DNA of 64,000 bases from Ricinus communis (GCF_019578655.1 NC_063258.1:20092802-20156801); one strand, 5' to 3'; counted from the stretch's first letter, positions 33,957-44,811 are shown. Translations and numbers: made by a program. Notes: generated by a model from the letters alone, not told the origin.

Positions 33957-35550
33957 TTTTAGTTTTCATATTTTATTTAATTTTTGTTTCAATTTCGATT
34001 TTAATTCTTTATTTTATTATTTGCAGCCACTCCTAGACCACGGACGGTATACGATATACTGGCGATGCACCTCTTTTCACTCCGGAGCTATAGTCAGGGC
34101 AGTATTAGTTCTTTTTTTTTCATTTCTTATATTTTGTACACTGAGGACATTGTGTCCTTCAAGTGTGGGGTGGTGATATTTATATATACTTGTTTTCGTG
34201 TTTTTATTATTTTGTATATGAAATTCAGATCCTTTTCTAGTGTATATATCACATTTCATTTATCCCATATAAATTATTTGTTTATTCTTTATGCAATTTT
34301 TTGTAAAATTTTGAAAATTTCACTTTGTTTCGATGCTCTTACTGTTGACTTGATTTTGAAATCCTGTTTATGTCCATGTGATCGGGTAAAACCGATAGTG
34401 TTGAGTCTTGCGAAAGAATGTAAGATAATTAGTTTGAGTTTTGCACTAAGTTGCTTTGGTTTATTTAATTTTGTTTTGATGATTTTTGTTTGGAACCTAC
34501 TCAAAAGCACACTTGTGAGAAATTGAGCCTAAATTGTAAGCATACACTTTATATGCTTGTATTTATTTCTTGTTGAGAGTGCCAATTACTGTCTTTACTT
34601 TTAGAACTTGCTCGGTAATGCTTATGAGGGCCACAAGGAGAGTTTAACACTTTGGTATGATAGAGGCACTTAGGTTTTTCATTCTAGCCAAATAGCCTTC
34701 ATTCGTTTATTGATTCTGTAGATAACCCCTTCTTTCACCATTTTTTTATCATATTCCATTACTACTTAGTTTTATTCTGCTTTGGGTTATGATTTTGCAT
34801 ATGAGTTATTTTTATTGGGAATTTTTATCTTGGGAATAGTGTGGAATCTTGTAGCAGCTTTCTTCAATCCAAAAGAAATTCACTCTATTATGTGAATGTT
34901 CTTCCCTTATGAGAAAAAAAAAGAGAAAAAAAAGAAAAAACAAAAGAAGAATCGAGGGAAGGGTGATGAAAAGAAAGAAAGTAAGTGAGCTAATTGTTTA
35001 ATTGCTTTTGGGAGTTCACATTTTAACTTGATTCCTATTTCCCACCTTGGACTACTGTTTATTATTTATCCCTTGTAATTATTGTGGCTTGTGTGCAAGT
35101 CATTTCTCTCATTACAGAACACCATAGGTTCAACTCTTATCAAATTTACCTACCCCTACCTAATCCCCATTACAACCCTTATAAAGACCTCTTGACATGG
35201 TTGTTGACTCTCCATAAGTGGTAGGAGTAGGATTTAAGAATAAGCATATAGTAAGTAAGGCAGTAGTTGATGCATTGAGTGATTAAACACTACCTTTTAA
35301 ACACTTTGAGTGATTTAGAGTGAATCTGGTGAGGAGTTGGTTCTAAATAATTTTGTTGAGATAGTATTTTGTGAATTATTGGCATCTTGGTTGTGATACT
35401 TGAATTGATTGCTTCGTTTCTTTTTGTTTGACTTACGCTTGTTAAGGATATGTGGAGGAGCTCTCTAGCTTGTCTGTCAGCTTAAGTGTTGTTCCTTAGT
35501 GGTTTATTTTCCTTATTTTACTTTTAATTGCTTGAGGACAAGCAATGAGC
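33957..35550 (+). other. Family B internal spacer, non-coding, with two purine motifs
   Basis: About 1.6 kb without a conserved ORF. At 34138-34175 it has ACTGAGGACATTGTGTCCTT then CAAGTGTGGGGTGG, resembling the Athila text near 63928-63961. At 34910-34980 it has a purine-only-like run (GAGAAAAAAAAAGAGAAAAA and on). ORFs at 34065-34526 and on the minus strand are AT-rich and not shared with family A. Confidence 0.65.
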
Positions 35551-35566
35551 TAAGTGTGGGGTTAGT
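35551..35566 (+). other. Terminal polypurine tract of family B
   Basis: TAAGTGTGGGGTTAGT abuts the 3' LTR start TGATGTGCG at 35567. It is a second copy of the AAGTGTGGGG motif seen internally at 34163-34172. Confidence 0.75.
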
Positions 35567-37013
35567 TGATGTGCGTAAAATACACACATCTAAATGGGGT
35601 TTTTAAGATTGATTTTATGGACATTTGGATGTGAATTGGTCCCAACACTCACCCTATGCATCTGTTTGTGTGCATTAGGTTCAAAAGAAGTCAAAGAATG
35701 ATAAAGGGAAGAATTGGAGCATAATTGGACGTCAAAGCTACCGAAACAAGCTAAGTACGAGCATGAGGAAGCTGAACATGGCCGTGTTGGTTTCAACACT
35801 GGCCATGTTCCCAGCACGGGCACCAACCTGGCCGTTTTGGATGCATTAGACATTAAAGAAGAAGAAGCGTTAGGGAGCACGACCACAGAGAGTAACATGG
35901 CCAGGAACACCAAACCGTGTTCCCAACACAGCCAGGAACACGGCTGTGTTGGCGGCGATATGGGGAATTAAATAAAAGAAAGAAGAGAGGAAAAAAGAGA
36001 GCGGGGGGAGAACGTCCCAAACCCTAATATTTCTCTCTCTAAGGGTTTTCTGAGTTGGAACAAAGGGAAAAGGAGACTTGGATTAAGGTTTCAATTGGAT
36101 TCCCTTCAGAGATTGAAGATTGGGCGAGGTTCGTTGATTGGTTTTCAAATCGAGCAAGAGGAACAAGAATCGATTCAATTCGAGTAAGAGGAATTGGGGC
36201 TGTTTACTCTCATACAAGGGTGTAATCGGGTTTTCTCTACCTTTACTCATTGTTGTAATTGAATTCTTGTGGATTTTGATAATGAACATGATTAGCTAGA
36301 TTGATTAAATCCATTGAGATTTCTTTAATATGTTGGCTTAGTATTATATTATTAGATTGTTTGGGTTAGTTTTGTATTCTTCTTGTTTTCAGTATTAATA
36401 AGATAATGCATTATTCATGAGACGTTGTGAATTATGTGTTTAGATTGCTTTATGTGATTGAGAAGTCAATTTGGTAATTGGAATTTTGAATAGCAAGAAC
36501 TGGTTAATAATCGCTTAGAGATAAGGATAATTAACTAGCCGTATTAAGAATTAATAAAGATTAATAGAGGCGGATTAAAGCTTAATGCTAATTTAAGAAT
36601 CAATCGTTAGGAAGAGATTCCAACTTTAGGTTATTAGATTTAGGAATTCGGTTATCTCGAGAGAGAAACCGAATTCGGTTAAGAATTCATCCACGGGTAG
36701 CATAATTAGACTCACCAATCCTTTATTTTTTGTTTGATTGCCAACTAGTTTAGGTTCTCTTTGGGTTTGCTTTCTTGTCTTGGTTATTTTAGTTATTAAT
36801 TACTCCTGCATCTCCCTTAGAACTTACCTTGTAGCTATTAGTTAGTATAGAAATTATTCATCATTTATTTTGGGTTAATATAACAAAGAACAAAGGAGTA
36901 ACTCTGGGCTTTCACTTTCCTGAGGAATATGACCTTGATACTCGCCATTAGTGCTAGATTGCATCGATAGGTACACTGCCTTAGATTGTAGCTAACACAA
37001 GTAGCACACATCA
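35567..37013 (+). mobile_element. 3' LTR of family B element
   Basis: 1447 bp, TGATGTGCG...CACACATCA. Compared with the 5' LTR it lacks the 24-bp duplication and differs at scattered sites, mostly transitions. It is followed by the ATGAT duplication and by the interrupted 1.01-kb repeat. Confidence 0.92.
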
Positions 37014-37955
37014 ATGATCAAGGAGGAGAGACGTAAATCCACATGCGTAAGGGAGTAATTAGGTCGTCTTTTATTAATCCAAGCGTAATACAAGCCGAAA
37101 TTCGGGCACTTTGATGTTTGAAATGCATATAATAAAGTAATTTTGGTCGGAGTATTTTTCGGTAGGCCCACCCGAATTTACCCTTATTGTTATTAAGCTG
37201 GCTCAGAAAATTTAAGACTACGAGAGTTGTTGCCTAGTCAACTCCTCTCTTGTTCTTTATTTGACTTTAGTTTATTAATCTTTATTTATTTATTTATTCA
37301 TATTTAGCTTCTAGTCTCTTCTTATAGAATGAGGGCTTTCGCACTATAAAAACCGCATGCAACCGAATACTTGAGGCTAATGAGCATATTATTTCAGTTT
37401 TCTACCTTGCAGAACATCAAGTTATGGGTTCTTTCAAGAAATTTGTAGACTTATCAACACTCGTGCTAGCGAGTATAGACTTATCTCTCACGTCCTTCCT
37501 TTCTCTTTTGTTCTTTGTCTATGCTTGTATTTAAATCAATTTGATTTGATCCTTATGCTTAGTAGTATGGAAGAGAACAAAAAACATGTGATTTCTTTCC
37601 TTATTAGATCTGAAATCCTACCTATATTCTCATTTTCTTTGTTTCATTTATGTCTCTCTGTCTAATCTATATATAGTATGTTGGTTTGGTTTTATATGGA
37701 GAGCATAAACATGAGTGTTGAGTAAAAGCGTATGGAAGTGGTAATCATAGGCACCGATCCAATGCTTAGAGGAATGCGAAGAAAGAAAATTAGTTGATCG
37801 TGTACTGATATCATTCTCGTAATGATCGTGGAGGAATCTTTTAGAGGAAAGAGGAAAAGCCAAGAATCAAATCATACCCAAATATTTTGACTCAGGATTC
37901 GCACTATTAGGATCTCCATCCTTCCTTCTTCCTCTAGGCATGAGGACTCCTATAA
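37014..37955 (+). repeat. 1.01-kb repeat, continuation after family B
   Basis: Resumes exactly where family B inserted (ATGATCAAGGAGGAGAGACG) and runs to CATGAGGACTCCT, where Ty3/gypsy text begins. It joins with the end of 28986-31128 to complete one unit. Confidence 0.88.
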
Positions 37956-38224
37956 AGCGAGTTGTTGAATATTGATTATTTTGGAGTTAATTCTCTTTTT
38001 TTGTTCTTTATGAACTTGATGAATTTATCCAATGATGGCTTGGTATTTTACAAATTTAGTTTAATCTAAATTTTTGTTTATGTTAAACAGCCTTTAATTC
38101 TTTATAATTAAGATTCTTAAGTACAAGTTATTTAAGGGTCTTGTTGGGAGTTAGAGTTTCTTTGCTTGATTAGGTGAAGGATCCTTAGTGAAGACATCAA
38201 CATTGAATACGGGTTTGGCACAAG
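37956..38224 (+). mobile_element. Probable Ty3/gypsy LTR fragment
   Basis: AT-rich non-coding text ending GAATACGGGTTTGGCACAAG and TTCGTATCAACC just before a short polyprotein remnant. It could be the end of an LTR whose beginning is at 38455-38880, leaving only a tiny internal region between them. The assignment rests on position. Confidence 0.45.
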
Positions 38225-38454
38225 TTAGCCACGTTCGTATCAACCAGCCTAGGAAAGGGTATGGAAAGCTTGAAGATAATGGATAAGAGTTGCTAGATCA
38301 AGGCCATACAGAAAAAGCTAAGGATGTTGAAGAATATGGATATAGAGAGCAAGATCAAGTGCAATGGTCTAAGGATCCAAAAGGCTTGCCACAAGGCCCT
38401 ATTACTAAATCAAGAGCTAAGAATTATCAAGAGGCCTTAACAAAGCATATCTAA
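38225..38454 (+). pseudogene. Ty3/gypsy polyprotein C-terminal tail (plus)
   Basis: The plus-strand frame ends EQDQVQWSKDPKGL then QGPITKSRAKNYQEALTKHI and a stop at 38452-38454. The GPIT(K/R)SRAK...EAL motif is the usual end of Ty3/gypsy polyproteins in this window (compare 4640-4740 and 39150-39260). Everything upstream of the tail is missing. Confidence 0.75.
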
Positions 38455-38880
38455 GGCTTAGCATTCCACATGTAGGCAGACCAAGGAGATTATTTGAGAC
38501 AAGAAGGTGTGGGTCACACCTCTTTTAATATATTATAAGTCCAAGTTCAAGATGGTCCAATTCTACAAGCCATATTTGGGCTTTAGTTTCAGCTTATTAT
38601 ATGGGCCTATTTAGCTTACACTTAAATAAGGCCCATGCGCATGATTTGTTTTCAGATTAGGATTTTCTTTAGTTGCTCTGGGCGGCTACTTATGTGTTTT
38701 AGCTTAATTAGGAATTGTCTTTAGTTATCTTTTAATTAGGAAGATTTTCTCTATCCTTTTGAGATATGTTTTCTAAGTAAGCTAGGATTCGGCTTTTTTT
38801 AGGCTTATAAAGCCTAAAACGAATTTCTTTATAAATTTCAACTTATCAATAATATTTAAAGTAGTTTTCCTTTCAAAGTG
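38455..38880 (+). mobile_element. Ty3/gypsy 3' LTR fragment (plus)
   Basis: Follows the polyprotein stop. It contains GGGCGGCTACTTATGTGTTT and TTAGTTATCTTTTAATTAGG, similar in style to 9945-10010 (GGGCGGCTACATAG, TTAGTTATC). It breaks off at about 38880 into the 1.01-kb repeat. Confidence 0.65.
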
Positions 38881-39091
38881 AAAGCTCATGGAAGCGAGGC
38901 ACAAAAGATTAGAAAGAGAGGCACAAAAGAAATGTACAAAATGAGAGAAATCAAGTCATGGGTTCTTGCAAGAACTTTACGGACATATGAAGAACCGAAC
39001 TAGCAAACCTAGAGTTATTGTTATGTTCTTCCTTTCTTTTGTGTTCTTTGTCTACTCTTATGTTTAAATCAATTCAATTTGATCCTTATGC
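38881..39091 (+). repeat. 1.01-kb repeat fragments
   Basis: Rearranged pieces: AAAGTGAAAGCTCATGGAAG, then ATCAAGTCATGGGTTCTTG through TGATCCTTATGCTTAGCC. Confidence 0.7.
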
Positions 39092-39319
39092 TTAGCCATA
39101 TGGAAAAGAATTGGACTTTATTAAACTTAACTCTCCATGTGGATTTGGTGCTTTGGTCCAAATATCTTGAATAAGCCCATTTAAGGCCTCCTTCATTCTT
39201 TTGGCTCTAGCCCTTGTAATTGGGCCTCCCTTAACATTTGGGCTTAGAACATAATCTCCTTGACTTGGTTGGCTACTTGGCTCCTTGAGCTTTGGGTTTG
39301 CATGAGTTCCTCTAGGCAC
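39092..39319 (-). pseudogene. Ty3/gypsy polyprotein tail fused to repeat sequence
   Basis: The minus-strand ORF starts MPRGT inside the 1.01-kb repeat (from CCTCTAGGCACG) and continues HANPKLKEPSSQPSQGD, then GGPITRARAKRMKEALNGLI and QDIW, the polyprotein end motif. The same repeat/tail junction appears near 40700, so the pair was copied as a unit or arose once. No upstream pol domain is present. Confidence 0.72.
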
Positions 39320-40030
39320 GATGACTTCTTATGACATAAGGATTGTCATAAGGAATCATAGAAACTTAATTGACAAGCCTGACCGGTAGCGATGATCAAG
39401 CAGGACGAGATGTAAATCCACGCTCATAAGAGAGAAATATGAATATGAGTAAATAAATAAAGAAAGAACTAGAGGCTAAATATGAATAAATAAATAAAGA
39501 AAGATGAATAAATTGAAGTCAAATTAAGAACAAGAGAGGGGTTGATTGGTCAACAATTCTCGTGGTTCCAAATTTTATGACCCAGCTTAATAGAAACAAG
39601 GTGAAATTCACGTGGGCCTTTCCTAATAACACTTCAAATCAAATTTCTTTAAATGAATTCAATTTGATACTTACACTTAGCTATATAGAAGAGAACAAAG
39701 AATTGGTGATTTCTTTCCTTATTGGATCAAAAATCTTACCTATGTTCTCATTTTGCTCGTTTGTTTTGTGCCTCTCTTTCTAATTTGTATCTAGTATAAT
39801 GGTTTGGTTTTATCTGGGGAGCATAAACACGAGTGTCGAGTGAAAGCACGTGGAAGCGGCAATCATAGGCATCGATCCAATGCTTAGATAAATGCGAAGA
39901 AACAAAATTAGTTGATATCATTCTCCAAATAATCATGGATGAATCTTCTAGAGGAAAGAGGAAACAACTAGAATCAAGACACGCCCAATATTTTTTGCAT
40001 TATTAAATCTCCATCATTCCTTGTTCCTAA
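39320..40030 (+). repeat. 1.01-kb repeat fragments with an inverted block
   Basis: Direct text to about 39435, an inverted segment at about 39436-39640 (AAGTCAAATTAAGAACAAG, CAACAATTCTCG, GGGCCTTTCCTAATAACAC), then direct text again from AAATGAATTCAATTTGATAC to about 40030. Confidence 0.75.
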
Positions 40031-40689
40031 TGTGATTCTTGATGGATTTGCAAGAGTCACACTGCGAAATTGTTATGAAGAACATCTAAAGTCAGATTCA
40101 CGAACAAGGACCCCGACCCAACACTTTACTAGATGTGTGAACCTTAGTATAGAAAAGGTTTTGGATGCCACGTTCAAGATTAAGGAAGAAGGTGAGTGAT
40201 AAGTCATAAAGGAACGCCACAAAGACAAGTCTTGATAAGTACAATGAGTTTAAATAGAAAAAAAAAACAAAACCTAATTCCCATATGCAATAAGGAATTA
40301 ATCTAAGATAGGAAATAACAAATAAAACCTAAATTAAAATCTTCCTAAATAGCAAAATATGCAACTTAATTGATTTAGTAAATAAAAAAGATCTTCCTAA
40401 TCAATTAAAATGGTGCCTCCCCCTTGAATTTCCCCTAAAAAATGCCTAAGTAGTATATTAGGAATTATTAGAATGTTTTCTAAATGAAAAAATAAGAAAC
40501 AAAGTTGGCATATAGGAAGGAACGACCAAAACAAGCACTAATACTTCTAAATAACCATAAGGGGGGGCTGCCATTATTTTCTAATTAATTTTGCTACTTG
40601 GTTTGGAACTTGATATTAATGGATAAATTGGGCTTGGAACTTGATCTCCTTGACTTGGTTGGCTACTTGGCGCCTTGGGCTTTGGGTTT
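40031..40689 (-). mobile_element. Ty3/gypsy LTR and tail remnant (minus)
   Basis: Non-coding text beginning TGTGATTCTTGATGGATTTG. It has GGAACGCCACAAAG and ends in the tail-like TTGGGCTTGG and TCTCCTTGACTTGGTTGGCT shared with 39190-39290. It appears to be an LTR next to a very short tail remnant, in the same arrangement as 39092-39319. Exact ends are not certain. Confidence 0.55.
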
Positions 40690-40965
40690 GCATCAGTTCT
40701 TCTAGGCACGATGACTTCTGATGGCACAAGGATTAGCGTAAGGAATCATGAAATCTCAACTAACAAGCTTAACTAGTGGCATTGGGGCTTAGCTTGATGA
40801 TGAAGCAAGACAAGATGTAAATCCACACCTGTAAGGGAGAAATCATGTTGCTTTTTATTAATTCAAGCGTTATACAAGCAGAAATGCAAGGATTTGGATG
40901 TTTGGGAGCATACAATGAAGTAATTTGGGTCGAAGTATTATTAGGTAGGCTCATGCAGAAATGAA
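40690..40965 (+). repeat. 1.01-kb repeat fragment
   Basis: Runs from TTCTAGGCACGATGACTTC through TGATGAAGCAAGACAAGATG to GTATTATTAGGTAGGCTC, then breaks into a gag sequence. Confidence 0.8.
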
Positions 40966-40983
40966 AGAGTGCAATAGAGTATA

Positions 40984-41890
40984 ATGAACATCAATGAGGC
41001 TATAGAGAAGATGCGGTTATATATGGCAGCCAACCAAAGAGCCATATTAGAGCAAATTAGTTTTAATGCTCGTGCAAGAAATAATAGGCAGAACTTGGTA
41101 GGCAATGAGAAAGATTTAGATTTAGGCTATAATGATGATGATAATGCCACAACTGTGGGTGTTGGCTGTGGCATGGATTGAGGAGCTAAAGGAGGTTGAA
41201 ACAATGCAATGGCTAGAGGGAATAATAATGATGTGGATAGAAATTTGGGTAGCATCAAACTTAGGATTCCTACTTTTTTAGGAAAATCAAATCCTGAGGC
41301 ATATTTGGAATGGGAAAAGCAAGTAGACCTTATCTTTGATTGTCATAATTTTTATGAGGAAAAGAAGGTAAAGTTAGTGGTTACTCAATTTTCTAAGTAT
41401 GTAATAGTGTGGTGGGATCAATTGGTGGTGAGTAGGAGAAGAAACATGGAAAAGCCTATTGATACTTGGCATGCTCTCAAACCATTATGAAAAGACATTT
41501 TGTACATAGACATTACCATAAGGAGTTATATTAAAGACTCCAAGCTTTAAAGAAAGGTACTAGGGAGGTAGAGGATTATTATAAGGAAATGGAAATGCTC
41601 ATGACAAGGACTGATTTGGATGAAGATAGGGAAGCTACCATGGCACTTATTATTGGTGGGCCTAATTGCAGATAGGGTCAAATTGCAATATTATGTAGAA
41701 CTTCAGGAATTAGTTCATCTTGCAATTAAGGTTGAAAAGCAATTAAAACTAAGGGGCGTAGCAAGGTTGGAACAAAAAGGCACTTCAAGCAATAAGCCTA
41801 ATTGATCTAATCAATGGAAATGAAATAAAAGAGGAGATGATAAGGCTGTTTTTAATAGGAGAAGGAGTAAGAATGTTTCGGGCAACAAGG
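40984..41890 (+). pseudogene. Ty3/gypsy Gag N-terminal region (plus)
   Basis: Frames 40984-41181 and 41209-41490 give the Gag start. The second has LGSIKLRIPTFLGKSNPEAY, LEWEKQVDLIFDCHNF and VIVWWDQLVV, the conserved retrotransposon Gag capsid motifs. A shifted frame continues through EVEDYYKEMEMLMTRTDLDE and ending REATMAL, then LQELVHLAIKVEKQLKLRG. It is cut at 41891 by a minus-strand LTR. The protease start at 43060-43140 is probably the rest of the same copy. The minus-strand element at 46729-47328 has a homologous Gag. Confidence 0.85.
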
Positions 41891-42830
41891 TGATATGGAA
41901 TCTCTATGAATAAGCATGAGAACCTTTTTTTGAATTTCGGACCTCCAACAGATTAACATGAAAACTCCAAGAACCAATTCAGTTCAACCCCTAAGAAAGG
42001 TTAGAAAACAGATTACTTAGAAAGATGATAAAGAATTAGAAACTAAGGAAAACTAAGTCCCTTAAACCCCAATTCCAGGTATATCACAAGGATAGATCAA
42101 CTCCTTGATAAGAAAGATTTGCATTCAAACAAGAACACAAAGACAAAGCAAACAGCTTTAAGGTTTAAAAATCAATTATCATTCAGCTTCAACTTCAACT
42201 TAATTTTTTTTTGTTACATCAAAATTCGTACTAGCTTTATATAGGCCTTAGAGAACCTTAAATCTTAACTTATAAGAATTTACATCTCATATAGGATAAT
42301 GATAACCTTCTTAACTAAAAAAGATAACTTAAACAAAGTCCTAATTATGTTAAAATACATGTGTGGTTGCCCATAATAAGCCATAAAATCCTAATTTACA
42401 TAAGTCATGTAGATGGAACTTATAACATAAGCCAAGTTAGGCCCAAAGTCTTTATATGCTCCAATTTAGCTTCTTTGGTCTTTTTAAACCCAATTAGATT
42501 CATTCAAGACCAATAAACTGAATTAGATTAATGAGCCTTGAACTTAAATCCAATTCTTCAAGCTTTGATGTGTCCTTAGCCCATAATTCTTAGATAAGCT
42601 CATTGACTTTCAATTTGAATCAAACTAGGACTCCTAGTTGAATTAGGATTCCTTTCTTTGCTTGAACTCCTAATATCATCAAGTCCCCTTGTAGGATTAG
42701 AATTCCTAGTTGAGTTAACACTCCTTATTGGATTAGGATTCCTTGAGCTAGTAGGATTTGCATCATCAAGGCTCCTTTTTGGAGTAGGATTCATTGTGCT
42801 AGTTTGGTTAGTATCCTAAAGAGACCAACC
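41891..42830 (-). mobile_element. Ty3/gypsy LTR and pol tail (minus), uninterrupted copy
   Basis: Starts TGATATGGAATC on plus, exactly like 10839, and is colinear with the three split pieces there (10839-11367, 20815-20870, 28625-28985). It runs from LTR into the pol tail and stops inside the NPTR-repeat region at about 42830. It lies within a plus-strand Gag-protease pseudogene, so it is an insertion, but no matching TSD was seen at the right edge. Confidence 0.82.
42480..42820 (-). pseudogene. Polyprotein tail with NPTR-type repeat (minus)
   Basis: The open frame 42794-42600 reads MNPTPKRSLDDANPTSSRNP, then units such as NPTRGLDDIRSS and NPNSTRSP. These come from a degenerate DNA repeat of AATCCTACTAG/CAAGGAATC type. 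Downstream on the minus strand the usual tail (LRIMG, SRLIN-type text) is out of frame. This region sits between the integrase C-terminus and the GPITRS end motif in the parent element. It is low-complexity and rich in Asn, Pro, Ser and Arg. Confidence 0.72.
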
Positions 42831-43190
42831 TAAATGAAGCTAACAAAATGGAGGTAACTCGCTAGCCTCTAGTTGGGGCTTCGTTACTTAGTTACAATTC
42901 TTCCTTTGCTTTAAGAAGATTGGTGCCTAGACCAGTGCTTTACTCTATTTGCTGATTAGAGGTGATCTTTTGGTTGCTAGGTGCACACCTAATGCGCAAA
43001 TGAAGGAGAAAGATAATATGGAGTAGCAAAAGGACAACATATTCCACAATAGATGCCATGTTCAAGGTAAGACATGTAATGTCATTATTGATAGTGGTAG
43101 TTGTACAAAGATAGCTAGCACTTTGATGGTAGAGAAATTGATAGGAAATCATCTTCTTAGCAACCATACATCCCAATAACTATTTAGTTA
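42831..43190 (+). pseudogene. Ty3/gypsy protease start (plus)
   Basis: The plus strand encodes DNIFHNRCHVQGKTCNVIID then SGSCTKIASTLMVEKL at about 43035-43145. DSGSCT carries the aspartic-protease active site (DSG), with the same layout as 46518-46727. It is probably the continuation of the Gag at 40984-41890 after the inserted minus LTR. It stops at about 43190, where another element's LTR begins. Confidence 0.75.
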
Positions 43191-43830
43191 TGATATATAT
43201 GGAACGCAAGAAAACACCCTCTAACCAAGATGATTCCAAAACCTAAGGATCTCCTCAAGTGAAGTTGAAGTTAGGGAAATCTAGTTCCAACAATGAAACT
43301 AGCACTTGAATTCAACTCCAAACGCCACAAACGAAGTATGATTTGATAAGTTAAGAATCAAACATAAGATTTTGGTTAGAGAATGCTACAAACTAAAAAT
43401 AGTTTAATAAGTTCAAAGTTCATGCAAGAACTTAAGCAAAAACAATCAGAAAGAGCAAATAAAGATTATCATTCATCAATTAATTTTTACAAATGAATTT
43501 GGCTTTGATAATTATAGCCAAAACAAGACAAAGAATCCTAAATGGATGTCTTTTGAGCTTTCTCACATTTTCCCCTTTAATCCCCATTAAAACTCATTAA
43601 AAGTGGTTATTTTTACATTGATGGCACTCATTTTGTTACTCCCAAATGACAACTAATCCTATGCATCCATTTTGTAACTCCAAATTCTAACTAATCATGT
43701 GCATCCATTATGTAACTCCAAATGACAACTAATCATAGCCTAACTTAAGAAAACCTAATAAAAATGAAAATAAAAAGGCTTCAAATGAATTGTATTGGGA
43801 CCTTTGAGTTCAGCCTAAACTGATTGCGTT
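43191..43830 (-). mobile_element. Probable 3' LTR and 3' UTR of the minus Ty3/gypsy element
   Basis: Non-coding text with TATATGGAACGCAAGAAAAC near its left edge and three short similar blocks at about 43620-43740 (CATTTTGTTACTCC, CATTTTGTAACTCC, CATTATGTAACTCC, each followed by an AACTAATC-containing phrase), a small tandem repeat of about 48 bp. The LTR inner boundary is not fixed. Confidence 0.6.
43620..43740. repeat. Imperfect ~48-bp triplet repeat in the LTR/UTR
   Basis: Three phrases of the form CATTNTGTNACTCC with CAAAT or similar, then GACAACTAATC or TCTAACTAATC and GCATCCAT, spaced about 45-50 bp. Confidence 0.7.
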
Positions 43831-44772
43831 AAATTAATGATTTTGGTTCCTTTTTGCAACCCTAAGCCTTGGGCTAAGCCTTGTTGTGTTTGAACACTCC
43901 AAATATCTTTAATTAAGTCCAACAAAGTTTCTTGCATTGGACCTCCTTGAAAGCTTAAAGGATCATTTGTAGTTATTGTCTTGTTGCATCATTCCCTCTT
44001 TCCTCATAAGGATTCGTCTTCGAATCAGTGTCATTGTCAACTTTATCACCTACATCAAATAAAGAAAGATCAGTAACATTAAAAGAAGCACTCAAATTGC
44101 CATACTCACATGGAAAATCTAGCTTGTAGGCGTTATCATTAATTCTTTCAAGGACTTGGAATGGCCCATCCCCTCTTGGCATTAACTTATACTTCGTTTG
44201 GTTTGGAATCTTTCCTTCCTCAAATTGATTCAAATCTAGTCACCCGGCTCAAATACAACTTTCTTTCTCCCCATGTTGTGTTACTTTTCATATTGTCGAT
44301 TTCTTTTCTCTATTTGAGCATGCACCTTTTCATGTAAGCTTTTAACAAATTCAGTTTTTTGTTTGCCTTTAAAATTAGCCTTATCAATGGGTAATGGCAG
44401 TAAATCTATAGGAGTTAATGGATTCAACCCATATACAACCTCAAAAGGTGAATAATTTGTTGTAGCATGAACACTCCTATTGTATTCAAACTCAACATGT
44501 GGCAAACATTCTTCCCAATTCTTCAAATTGCTTTGAATTATTGCCCTCAATAGTTGTGAGCGAGTCCTATTAACCACCTTAGTTTGTCCATCCGTTTGTG
44601 GATGACAATTTTTTAAGAATATAATCTTTATTCCCAACTTGCTCCAAAGTGTCTTCCGAAAGTGGCTAAGGAACTTGACATCTCTATCACTAACAATTGT
44701 CCTTAGAACTCCATGCAATCTCATAATTTCTTTGAAGAACAACCCCGCAATATCAGTTGCTTCATTTATCAC
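43831..44772 (-). pseudogene. Ty3/gypsy integrase core, C-terminal domain and tail (minus)
   Basis: 44772-44281 has EIMRLHGVLRTIVSDRDVKF with the second catalytic Asp, then [20 protein letters not shown] with the Glu, ECLPHVEFEYNRSVHATTNY and FEVVYGLNPLTPIDLLPLP. After a stop near 44278, 44233-43973 has KLMPRGDGPFQVLERINDN and LSASFNVTDLSLFDVGD. A further shift leads to GGPMQETLLDLIKDIWS near 43945-43890. The N-terminal zinc domain and the first Asp are missing. Confidence 0.88.
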
Positions 44773-44811
44773 TAATAATTGTCCTTAGAACTCCATGCAA
44801 TCTCATAATTT
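44686..44811. repeat. 44-bp direct duplication at a deletion joint
   Basis: 44686-44729 and 44768-44811 are the same 44 bases apart from one change. Each encodes the integrase text IMRLHGVLRTI(V/I)SD. The right copy is joined to RNase H sequence, so the duplication marks the deletion breakpoint. Confidence 0.88.

Larger units (their letters stand above)
31129..37013 (+). mobile_element. Family B: non-autonomous Athila-derived LTR element (plus)
   Basis: 5885 bp, TGATATGCG...ACACATCA, with ATGAT duplicated at 31124-31128 and 37014-37018. LTRs are 1472 and 1447 bp; the difference is mostly a 24-bp tandem duplication at 32527-32574. A tRNA-Asp primer site, one Gag-derived coding region and a terminal purine tract are present; pol is absent. 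The LTRs differ by several percent by eye, mostly transitions, so it looks older than the Tekay-like element. It is related to family A through its internal region and the 3' half of the LTR, but has a different U3. Confidence 0.92.

Noticed and set aside
34065..34526. 153-codon ORF rich in Phe, Leu and Ile
   Set aside because: Low-complexity AT-rich spacer of family B, not preserved in family A.
40984..43190. A clean insertion of the minus LTR (41891-42830) with a TSD
   Set aside because: CAAGG precedes the left edge but no matching five bases were found at the right edge; the insertion end is probably truncated.
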